DNA from: Hippopus hippopus | Taxonomy: Eukaryota > Mollusca > Bivalvia > Cardiida > Cardiidae | Reading direction: 5' to 3' | NCBI GenBank assembly: GCA_946811185.2 | Contig: OX328110.1 | Location: 18,282,456-18,346,455, forward strand | Length of the DNA stretch: 64,000 bases | Shown: positions 41,701-53,700 of the stretch, piece after piece | Layout of the letters: each line of letters opens with the position of its first letter | Position numbering within the stretch: the stretch's first letter is position 1 | Position numbers and translations under genes: made by a program | The notes under the pieces: model-generated | The model's database searches: none | What the model was told of the DNA's origin: nothing | What the model saw: only the letters and a program-made list of their open reading frames with translations

Positions 41701-44700
41701 CGAGACCCAGTGTTCACATTTCAGAAGAATGTTTTCAAAGTTGTCAGCTGCAAATCTGAGGTAAATGAGTTGACTTACAAATCGTTTTCTTGTGTCGCTA
41801 CTTGTCAGAAGATTTTGCTTAAGATCCTGTTTAGGTATTTGGGTTTCTTTGTCAGCAAAAACTGGTTGTTTCCTCTGTCTCTGACGTGCTGGACTTGGTA
41901 ATAAAGGCGTGAGCTCTAGCTGCAGTGAAGCTCTCTAGAATTAAAGATGATACTGTAATACTTTTGTGTTTAATCATAAACTTAATCTATTTCCAACAGG
42001 CTAGGCTTTATATTAACATTTAGATTAAGATCAATGTTTTAACAAGCCCAAGGAAAGGGGCTTTTGAAAACTTTGTGGGAAACGATAAAATACTAGCTAC
42101 CAGCATGTTCTCTTTTTCCCCACAATATTTTTTTTATTCCTTGCTATCATTTAAGCCATAAATGTTACCTGCATTTGGTTTCAATATGCTTCAACATTTT
42201 GTTATCGATTAAAAACTAATGGAATGAGTTCTAGGTGTAGTAAAGCCTACTAGAGTGTTAATTTACCCTTTATGACACAATCCCAAGTTTTAACGACCCT
42301 CAGGCAGAGGGCATTTGTTCTCAGCATTTTCTCCTTTTCCCACAATGCTTTTTACCCTATAACAGAAAAATTCCATTATTTGAATCACATAGAATTTTTT
42401 GTCTGCTAACGCTTTCAATTTGCTTCAACCCTTTGCCACACATTCCTGAGTTCTGGTGACCTTGAGGAAGAGGCATTTTGAAACTATTGCGGGAAAAGGA
42501 GAAAATGATGGTAACCAGCATTTTCTCCAGTTCCCACAACTTTTTCCTATTATATCAGAGACAAATTCCATCATTTAAGCCACATATTGATTGTCGTCTG
42601 CAAATGCTTTCTATTCGGAATAATCTAAAATTTTGTTGTGTGGTAAAGATTTAAAGTAAAAAATTTGACCTATGGTAAAAAGTGAACACCCAGAGCGCTA
42701 TGAAATAATGATCTTCAATGGCCAAACATTAAAATTAAATGATCCTTTTAGACAAAGGGAAGTCATGGAATATATATTTCTCCTTGTGTTTATTTTGTCC
42801 TACTCCTCAATTCATAGGGAAAAAGGAAAATCCTACAGTTGGCCGTCTCCTGGCCAGAGGACTTGTTATTATCTGCTGCGTTACACCAGGTGAAGGTGGG
42901 ACGGCTCCTGTTCTCACAGCATCAACAGTTGTTGTTCTTTTTGCTGGAGTTTTCTCCCTTGGCTCTTCAAGAATTGGACTGTAATGATTAGTACAGTGAA
43001 TATTCAGTAATTAACACTTTACCAAACATTCCATCTTTTCACTATCCTAGGCCTAAAAAAAAATAGCTGTATTTCGGGTGTCCTGACCCTACCTAGAAAA
43101 ATGCTGCCGACCCTAAACTTTTTTTTTCACTACGATCGAAAAAAAAAAGAAAAAAAAAAAAAATCCACTGGGTGCGATTTTGGTACATCTTGGTACTTTT
43201 TGGCTGTTGCAATTTCGTTCCCTCTCACTCGTCCTCATCGAAATATACCGGTACCTGTTTTATCTCACATAGCTGTCCAAAAGAGTGGATACGAAGATCG
43301 ACAGACTAGGATTTATCTAGTTACACACCAAACATGCATACACACCATAAAATGCAAATCAATCAAATGTCAATTTCACCACGCCCTATCTGCGAACTTT
43401 ATTGCAAACCACAAAATCGAGCTGCTCTCATTTTGTGGCCTTCACTATCCTTAGAACAGTTCATGAACATGTAGTAAAGAACTGAAAAACATCATTTGTT
43501 CCAAAACTCAACTACAATGTTAACTATCACGAGAAGGAACTGTTCTGAACAGTATAAATGACCAGTTCTAAGTCAACTGTCTTCAGTTTTTGAAGCGCAA
43601 TGAAGGAGACAGATAAGTGTCATGGCGGCCAGTGGCCCTCTCTTGACAGTAGCACTAGAATACCTATATAGCTGAAATTAAGACCTTTTGGTGCCTTCTA
43701 TCAATTTCTATGCACCACTGGGGGCAGATTAGGAATTTTTCAAACACTTATCTCATAAAGCATCTGAAAATTGACTGTCTTTATAAAAGGGTTGGAAACA
43801 TGTACTCTCAGTAGCAGCGAAAGTTCTGGAAAAATTGTTCAGTCATAAGTTACAGAACGAAATAGGTCACGGAATTCTCCGATCTAAATTTAGATCAGAA
43901 TCTTGTCACATTATTCCAGTGTGGTTATATGACTTTTTGGCATCTACACTGACTATGTCACATGTCGGGAACTTTTCAGTATTAAACTTTAACTTTAAAC
44001 GGAGAATTCAAATTGGGCACGTATCGTGTTTAAAAAGGTGAACTAAATGAGATTTGTCATTAAAACTGATCTTTCCTTTAGAAACATGCATACTGTTTGC
44101 TTTTGTTGCGTTTCGTAAATTAACAGTGGTGACTCCGGTATTTACATTCAAATAAGCGGTTGAAACAAAATGGTGACATCATTCACTTCGTAGTTCGCAA
44201 GGAAAGTGGGATATCATTTCGGGTTCGAAAACAGGTATCGCTCCAAAACAGGTCGGTCTACAAATCCATATGTATTTAGCGACGACCGAACAGGCTGTAG
44301 GGTTGACTATTGAGGCCAAAATCTACTATTGCGATAGTATTGACATTGGAAAAAATACTATTGCAATAGTATTGATATTGCCTGTTACTATTGCAATACT
44401 ATTGCAATACTATTGGATGAATTGCAAGAGATGAATTTCACTAAATTACATCTTGAAACCATGTTTTATACTAACACTTTCTCCGAGTAGTTTAAATTCT
44501 ACCCGAGTACATGTTTTGAATAGCAAAAGAAGGGGAAAACAGAGTTAAATGCAAGATGCTCAATAAATTTCAATCATTATTTTTTCTAAATGCAGATGGT
44601 TCACAAATAATTAAACATACCTAATTACTCTAAACTTTTGAAGAAGTAAACTTTTAAGTCTGATTGATATATACAACAGCATGCAAAGCACAAAATGCTA

Positions 44701-47700
44701 AAAAATGCTGATGGTTCATAAACACACCTAATAAGAAAGTAATTATAAAGCAACTTTAAACTTTTAAAGAAGTCAACTTTTAAATGTGAGCCCCTAAGTT
44801 TTTTTGAGTTGATAAAATTTATCTAGATTTACCTATGATTGGCCAATGTATTGACAAAAAAAAAATGTTTAGTCTCCAAATCTTTAGGAAATTATCATTC
44901 TGAAAAAAAAAAAAAAAATGGGGTGGCCGAAATAATAAGTTTTGCCTTGTTGTATGTGTGTGTATCCAAAACAATGAGGATAAAATCCGACAAATTTAGA
45001 TCTATTTACAGTACCCGTAAAGGAGTTAAAACTGTGGTAAACCTACACATGTAGTTTTGCCATCTTTTTAATCTTGAAATACATATGTTTTAAACCAGTG
45101 TTCCCACAAGCTTTCTAATTCAAGGGTACACTTTACCCCCTGAGCTGTGAATCTGGGGTTAAGATTCTATATCTGTGGGTATGACAGTTGGCCTAATGGT
45201 TCCCAACTAGATGTAAAGCATTCCATATTGATGATTTGCAACAAAAAAGTGTGTTTTATTCAGATATTTGTATAAATTTACTGCTTAAAGTCATTAAAAA
45301 GCTGAAAAGAGGGTCTGAAGTGACTCTGATCAGACAATGTCAAAGAGACATTTTGTTGTGTCATGGGTTTCCGTGTTTTTTTACACTGATCAGTTTTTCA
45401 TGACTGTTAATTTCTGGATAGATATTTCCACATGATTTGACCAAAAAATTGTCAGTAAGGGTAACAAATATCTTCAAAACCTGTCATTTTACACAAGAAA
45501 AGCGGATAATGGCTTTTACTGTCCCTGCATTTTCTTACGTGAAGTCTCGGATGTAACCAGAATTCGTTACGTGAATTTCAATACTAGAGCGTAATTTACG
45601 CAATAACTTGCGCGAGTGGGATCACTGTTAAACATTTTCTTACCCTTTTTAGCCCGAGAAATAAGTGGCTTTCTAATACGAGGTAAGTCATAGTACAGGA
45701 ATGGATGGTATAGATCCAAGATCACACTGCGTGTTCTTTTTACTCTGATCATTATTGAAAACATATTCCAAAAAATTACCTGCCAAATATTTTGGGAGAT
45801 TAACGTTACAGAATGTCAGAATATTTAGGAAAACTTACTTTTGGAAGTGTTCAGAGAAAGGATTAAAAATAAAATATTTTTGTAAATAATTTAATGTGTC
45901 CGAACTTCTAGGGCATCCGAATACATTAGCGAATTACGTTATTTTCTTTCTCTCTTATCAGTGAAACTATCGAAACTATCGATATTTGAGGTAGATATCG
46001 GCGATAGTTATCGATTTTCAACTGAACAATCAATGCAGTAGCATCGAAACGCTCGCTATCGGGATCCATCGATAGTCCGATGTATTGTTACACCCCTAAC
46101 AGGCTGCCAGTTTAGCATTAAAAAAAGACTGACATGGTTCTCGTTGTATAAACAATATGATACGGGATAGCTAGCCGGTGAGGTAGACAATCTACAAACA
46201 TTGAAAAATTAAGAATTAAAAAAAAAAAACTAGGCACGGGTCTTTATCTGATGTCTCAACAGAAGACCAGTTAATGGGTATAAAAGCCGGTAAGATTGTA
46301 TCACTCTGTATGGTTTCAAGCGTCCCTTCCCTCGGACTAAAACTTGCCTCCTGCTGTCAACAGCTACAAGAGAGTAGCGATAGAGCAGGGTTCTCATTTG
46401 ACCAGTGACTCCGGGTTTTGACGCTTGGAAAGTTGAACGTTTTTGACGCTCTAAAATTATCTTTCTTATGGGCTTTAGTAAACACAATCAGTAACAAATG
46501 TGAAGGACGCACGCGGCTCTGTTTATCACAGCTAATGAAGCTGGCAAGTCAATCATGAAAACATGATGCAGATGTTGGTCCACTTATCTAGTGTAAAATG
46601 ACAGGTTTGAATGTTACCTGCGACCATAATTGACAAATTCAAGACAAATCATGCAGTAATACTCCTCCAAAAATTAATTGGCGTTAAAAGATTGCTGGAA
46701 AAAAACGCGAAAACCAATGACACAACAAAGGTCATTTTGGCATCGTCCGATCAGAGACACTTAAAACTGTCTTTTCACCTTTAATAATAAATTTAAACTG
46801 CAGTGTTCTGCCGAGGCCGCGTATTTGCAATTTTCTTGCTAAAAAATTAAAAATGTCACTGAAAAAAAAAAGGTAACAGGAGATTCCTGTCGCATATCAA
46901 AAATCGCGGAATCAGCCGCGTAACTATTATAATTTAGTGTTTCTCATGGGTGCCAAAGGTGTATATAAATTATGCAAAATAAAATTTGATTGGTCGAAGA
47001 CCAAAAACATCAACCAAGTATTGATCATGTACTTTACTGTCATGACGTAGTAGCGTTGTCTGCGCATGTCATATTCTTCAAAGATTCAACCTGTCTGCTA
47101 TGACGCATCACCCATCCCCCGAATATTCGGGAAAAGTAGGGCTTACAGCGAAGCTATTAGCCTATTACCCAAGCATGTAGGGGCTGTTTTAATAAATGGC
47201 CGATGCATAGGTTACATGCTAGCCGATCACAGCTGAATGAATTGCACCAGATAGCATTTTATTGAGTAAACGTTTATTTTATTTTGAAATTCAAAGTAAC
47301 GGTTGTCGTTTTGAAAAATTAGTCTGCTTCTGTACCCAGCATGCCCATATTAGATAGATGTGTATTTGTAGAATGCCATCTAGCGGGAGATAATGGACGT
47401 AGTAGCTTCTGCAATCTCAGTCAGAAAATGGTTTTGTCACCATGGCAAAAAAGCCAGGTATTATCCTAAGCTTCTATGGTCAGCCACAGCATACCAACAA
47501 TCAGAGAGCTCAAAGTTTGATAATGTTCTGAGGCCCAGTACCCCCTCCCCACTCAATCAACATCGTCAGAAGATAGTTAAAAATATCTGTACGACAGTTC
47601 TTAGTTATTATTAAAAAGAATATGTAACCTCAGAACTATTATTATGTACCACGTGCAGAGAACATCTATCGTAGATCAGCCGTCATGGCCATGTCTTTTC

Positions 47701-50700
47701 AGGGGAGATTTTAAGAAAACTGTACCGTAGGGAAAGTCTCAATGAGAAATAATCAGCTATGTTAGTTGCACTTAAATCCACATTTTGGCTAGTGAAAGAG
47801 AACATAGCAATTAATAAGTATGGGTACTGCGGAACTTATTTCAATTTCTTATTTTTAAACCATTTTAATGCATACTAAATTTTGTCCCCAAATTTTGATA
47901 AATGTCTCAAACTTTTCTGGATGAGTGAGACATTTGTCTCTACTTTTTAAAATCCTTGGCAGAACACTGAAACTGTGAACTAAAATTACTACTCTTATGT
48001 ACGACATGCAGAGAACATCTATCGTAGATCAGCTGTCATGGCCGAGTCTTTTCAGGGGGATTTTAAGTACAGTACGGTAGGGAAAGTCTCAGTGAGAAAT
48101 AATCAGCCGTGTTAGTTGCATTGAAATCCACATTTTGGCTAGTGAAAGAGAACATAGCAATTAACAAGTATGGGTATTAGGGAACTAATTTCAATTTCTT
48201 ATTTTTAAACCATTTTAATGCATACTAAATTTTGTCCCCGAATTTTGATAAACGTCTCAAACTTTTTAAAATCCTTGGCAGAACACTGAAACTGTGCATT
48301 TACATAAATGTCTGTATAAAACAATAAGTGGAAGCTAAAATCTCTATTTAATGAAATTTTTATATGGTCCATGAAAAAAAAAAAAATCTGAAAAAAAAAA
48401 ATTTCCCGACCTACCCTACCTATAGCATCTCGGACTGAAACCTGAAACACAACTATTTTTTTTTTAGGCCCTAGGGAAGAGGCTTTCAAAAACATTGTGG
48501 CAAAAGGAGAAAATGCTGGTTACCAGCATTTTTTCCTTGTCCTGCAATGTTTTCTACTCTGTTATAGAACTTATATTCCACTTTCAAATTAGAAAACACT
48601 TGCAAACTTGTTGTGTGCAGATACTCTCTATTTGGCAGGGTCTAAAGTTTTTTGTTTGGGAAAGGGTTCATCAACCTTCTACCAAACCATTTCCTATATG
48701 GCCTGCAACACGCGAAAAGGGGCATTCGGACATTTGCGTAAAGTGTCGTCTCGGATCAGCCTGCGCAGTCTGCCCAGGCTAATCCGAGACGGCACTTTAC
48801 GACTACATTAGATTTTGTGCTACAGTAGACTTGTGCAAAACAGAAAATTGCACAAAAACGGAAAATGTCGTTTCGGATTAGCCTGCGTGGACTGCGCAGG
48901 CTGATCCAAGATGACACTTTACGCAAATGTCCGAATGCCCCTTTTTGCGTGTTGCAGGCCATATGTATGACCCAAGTAATGCAGCATTTTCTCCTCTGTA
49001 CGTATCATTCTCTTTACCAGAAAATAGAAAAATCCACCGTTTGAGCCACATTCTATATGTTGTCAGCAAATGCATCACATGTGAACTAATCTCTCTTTCT
49101 CTTTTCGAAAAACTCTGTAACAGCAGTTTTTATTGTTTATATATGCGATCGAAATGGCTGCTGGACTAGTCTCCTAAGTCTGCACTAGATGGCAAAATCT
49201 TGGACTTGTCCATACTCAAAGTATTTGAAGACAAAAAATTAAGTATGGCTTAGATGATTTGATTTGTCTTCAAAGGATAGAAAACATTTTGCACAATGTT
49301 TTTATTAGCCATATTTCTAAGAGTCATGAAATTTTGGGATTGTTGTGCTGAGGGCCAACCAAAACAATTGACAATATACATATTACACCTAACTACATAC
49401 CTGATAAATACATATTAGTGTATTCATAGTGATGGAATGATTACGGTAATTATTTTTAATTGATAATCAATTGATTCCAATCCAAAACATGATTATCAAT
49501 TATGAATTACGGTTCTAGGAAAACTGCCCCTTTGGAAATCTGCCCCCCCCTAGGAAAATTGACCCCCCCCCCGGAAAACTGCCCCTGCCCACACTTTTAT
49601 ATGTATTTCATGTTTTACAAGAAAGAAAAAATACTTTGGATTATCTTAAAGCCTCAACAGGCAGTGATGACAAGCTCTATCAAAAAGACAGAAATTGCCA
49701 TAGATATCCATGCTATAGTTTTTTTTAAATGATCTAATTTTATTGTTTGAGTTCTAATACTGTAATGGAAACATTAGACTTGATGGAGCTTGATGTTCAC
49801 GGTGCCAAGAACTTTATAGTCCAGATAGCTGCAACCAGTTTTGTGATCCAAGTTGCAACAACCAGGTTTGCTACTTGAGCAAAATGGCATTCTCTTTCGA
49901 TCAATACCATAGAAAGCGATAAATATCCAGGTTCCCACACATTTGTTCATTTAAATTTGGAAATGCCTCCACCGACAAGTGATATACCTGTATACATCAT
50001 TACCTAATGGTGTGACATGTTGGTAATGTCATGCATAGTTTTCTCTGCACATTTCTTTCCTTAAACGGTACAATAAAATTCCTATACTAATGTAATGTTG
50101 TAATCTTTTTCATTCCTAAAGTTTAGGTAACATGAAGAAATATACCTACTTTTTTTAAAGGTAATTTGACATGAGAAAAGCATGAAAACCAATGCGAGGA
50201 CAACTGTCTGATCAGGGTCCTGCAAACTGCATTTTCAGCCTTAGTAATGATTTTGAACAGGTGAAATACATACTCTGCATTACAAATGAAACAGGAGCTA
50301 AAATCTCTGTTTAATATAGTGGAAAAGGCTTACAGATTATCATGATATGAAAAATATCTGACAACCAATTTTAAAAGAGTGTGTTAAGTGCAGGGCTTTT
50401 TTTCCTTCTATAATTGAGGCCAATATTCGGTGACTTCCCCAATTGCAAAAAGCATCATTTTTTCCCCAATTATGGCCAAAGAATTTCCCAATTTTGCTGA
50501 AAGAATTTCCCAATTTTGCTGGAAGAATTTCTCATAACATGATGCTGAAATTCCCAATAAGTTAAAATACCAATTTCTCTAAAGCCATTTCAAATGACCA
50601 TACACAAAACCTTCGTTATTTAGCAGTGACTGAAACCGAAAGCAGACTTTTTACTGATTTGTACCGAAATGACTCAGCTGACTGCGCTGCAGAGCGGCCG

Positions 50701-53700
50701 AAATGTTGCGTTTTCTTGGCACCATTTGGTTTGTTTAATGGAGGCATTCTTAACCAAACCGAGTTATTTTTTGCGCATTATAACACCGCACGTAGACCGA
50801 ACGCCGTTGTCATTTCCCTATCATTCAATATTAAATCTTTTGACATGTTGTATAATTGTTAGTCTTTTGTAAAAACTTACAGCTAACAAAAGTTTTCTTA
50901 ACACTGTGGAACACATTCTTACTCGGTTGCAGTCAACGTATTAAAAAAAAAAAAAAAAAAAAGCACGCTGTATCCAAGTAAAACATGTCAAGAACCGGGA
51001 AACATTACAAAAAGTTTGTTAAAAGGGCTGCAGATGATAAAGGCCAGCGTAGCCTTTTTACTTTCGGCGTGAAACGTTCGAATTCTTTGCTGATCGATCT
51101 ACAGGTAATCAAATCTCCACATACTGAGTCTCAATCTGAAGTGCCGGTACTGTCAGGCATCGCCGATCTCCCGTTTTCTGAAGATCATACAACTATTATC
51201 ACTGCACATGATACAAACTGTACATCTCCAGACATAATATCCAAGCCTAGCCTTGTAACTTCCACAGATAATGATTCCCGTGTATCATATGATGGCCGGA
51301 AAGCAGTTCTTCTAAAGTATTAACTCTGGCACCCATGGGTGTACCACAGTAGTGTTAAAAAGGGCTATAAGCCTATATGTGCAAATGCTGTGAGATATTT
51401 GGCCATAGTTTAAGCAGTTAAAGTGTGACTGTTTCACTTATTAAATTGCTGCACCTTTCTATTTACTGTATGCATGTACACTGCCATTAATTTGTTTTAT
51501 TGATGTACCTTGAAAGTTAGTCTGATTTTTCCCAATTTGGCCAAAATCACGCTTGAATTTCCCAAAATGAAAGGCTAAGGCCCATTCCCAATTTTTGGAA
51601 AAAAAGCCGTTTATTTTGTGTACTATTTACTGGTATCAACCCTGATGAAGGATTTTGAAAACATTGTGGAAAAAGTAGCATTTTCTCCTTTTCTAACAAA
51701 GTTTTCTGCACTTTCAACAAAATAGCTATGATGGACCTGAGTTGCTTACCTGAGCCTTTTTTGACCTATAACCACTCATTTTCAATCTCTTTCGAGATAA
51801 GGCAAACAATCTAACAAACATTCACGAGTAATGGACTGAAAATGTGCCCACAATCCTTTTCTAGAATTTTTCTCAGTGACCTTCTTTTTGATCAAAATGA
51901 ACCCTTTTCAAAATAGCTGTAGAAAATTTTACGAGTTTTGGACTGAAAATGTTGCCCTAGGAGTATACACAAGGTTTTTCAAAGTTATGACCTGGTGACC
52001 TATTTTTTCACCTGACATTACCCATTTTCAAACTTATATGAGATATCTTCAAGGGAAACATTCTGACGAACTTTCATGAGTTTTGGACTGAAAATGTGGC
52101 CTCTAGAGTTAACTTAAGGTTTTCAAAGATTTGACCAGTTCACCAACATTAGTTTTTGACCCTACATGACCCATTTTCACAGTCATTCAAGATATCATCA
52201 AGACCAGTATTTCATGATTACCGAATGAATAACGTGGCATCTACAGCGTACACAAGATAAAAGTTGAAGATGCATGACAGACACAGCATGTTCACAAAAG
52301 CTCACCTTGATCACTCCGTGCTTAGGTGAGCTAAATACAAATCTCACCATTTGAGCCTCATCTAATTTATCGCCTAAAAAACAATTCGAGGAGTCCAAAC
52401 TTTTGCTGTCTGGTACAGAGTTAATCCTTTACCAAACAATCCAGAGTTTGTCCCTTTACCACACAATCCTGAGTTTCAACGACCCTATGGAAGAAGCCTT
52501 TTGAAAACATTGTGGGAAAAGGAGAAAATGCTGGTAACCAGCATTTTCTCCGTTTTCCCACAATGTTTTCTACCCTATCAAAGACAAACTCCCATCATTT
52601 GAGCCATATCAAAATTGTCGTCTGCAAATGCTTTCAAATTTGACAAGTCTACATGTTTGTCATTTGATAAAGAGTTAAACGACACTTTGGGAAAAAGAAG
52701 AGAATGCTTGTAACCAGCATTTTCTTCCTTTCCCACAATTTTTTCTCTATATTCAAAAGCAAGTTCCATCATTTTAGCAGCATTTAATTTGTTAGTCAGC
52801 AAATGTTTTTAATTTAGAAAAGTCTAAAATTTGTCATCTGATAAAGAATTAACTGTTGATCACTTGACAAAATTTTATACTCATACAAATTGAAAGCCTT
52901 GCGGAAAACAAAATAAATGCGACTCAGAAATTGAAATTTGATTTGGAAAGGGTAGAAAACATTGTGGAAAAAGGAGAAAATGCTGGTTACCAGCATTTTC
53001 TTCTTGTCCCATAATGTTTTAGAAAGCTGTCTCTCTCACGGTTTGTTAAAAGTCAGGATTGTGTGGGGAAAAGGTTAAACATTTTCCAACAGTACCTTGC
53101 AAGTGTTGCTCCCTTTTGTGCATCATGCTCTTTATGCAATGGAGTACTAGTTGGTAATAGGTCCTCAACACTGAGTCTGGTCTCTGGTACTGTCTCTAGG
53201 AACAGCTCCATTTCCTGGCCATTCATGGGGGGTAAATCCAACTCCCTGGGTATCTGAGATAAATAAACAAAAACAAAAAGCAAAACTCAAGTTACCTCTG
53301 CAAGTGCCGTCCCATATAGTGAATTTTTTGTCCCTGCAGACAACAGCATTTGAAAATATTGCAGGAAAAGGAGAAATTGAACCAAAAGGATTTCTCTGCT
53401 TACCATTATTTTTTCAGATTATTCAGTATAATTTTTTCTTTAATGTTTTTCTCCTTTTACCAGGTCCTCGCTAGCCAGTGATATATCAAGCAATTTCTTT
53501 TTGTCACAATTTATCTAATGGATTCATAAATAAAACCTCAGTTTGTTTTGATCATTCCCACCAATATACAAAACAAGAGGACCATGATGGTCCTAAATCG
53601 CTCACCTGAAATGCAACTCAGCTGTCATTGTTATGGCCACTTGCCTCTTTGCTGGAATGTTTTAGTTTTGAAAATGATTCATCCATATGACAATACTAAC

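Larger units (their letters stand above)
43051..48469. mobile_element. TIR element of 5.4 kb, 5-bp duplication CCTAG
   Basis: Left GCCTAAAAAAAAATAGCTGT-ATTTC; right end complement GCCTAAAAAAAAAATAGTTG-TGTTTC; about 28 bp of inverted repeat, then further similarity (ACCCTACCTA). CCTAG flanks both sides. Two hAT-like elements lie inside, so the original insertion was roughly 2 kb and non-coding. Superfamily not identified. Confidence 0.8.
43011..48669. mobile_element. MITE-A host split by a 5.4-kb insertion
   Basis: The left part TTAACACTTTACCAAACATT...CACTATCCTAG ends at 43050. The right part CCTAGGGAAGAGGCTTTC...GGGAAAGGGTTCA resumes at 48470. Rejoined in order these follow the normal MITE-A layout. 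Confidence 0.8.

Noticed and set aside
46230..46487. 85-codon minus-strand open frame in the 5.4-kb element
   Set aside because: No domain recognised, and isolated within non-autonomous transposon sequence.
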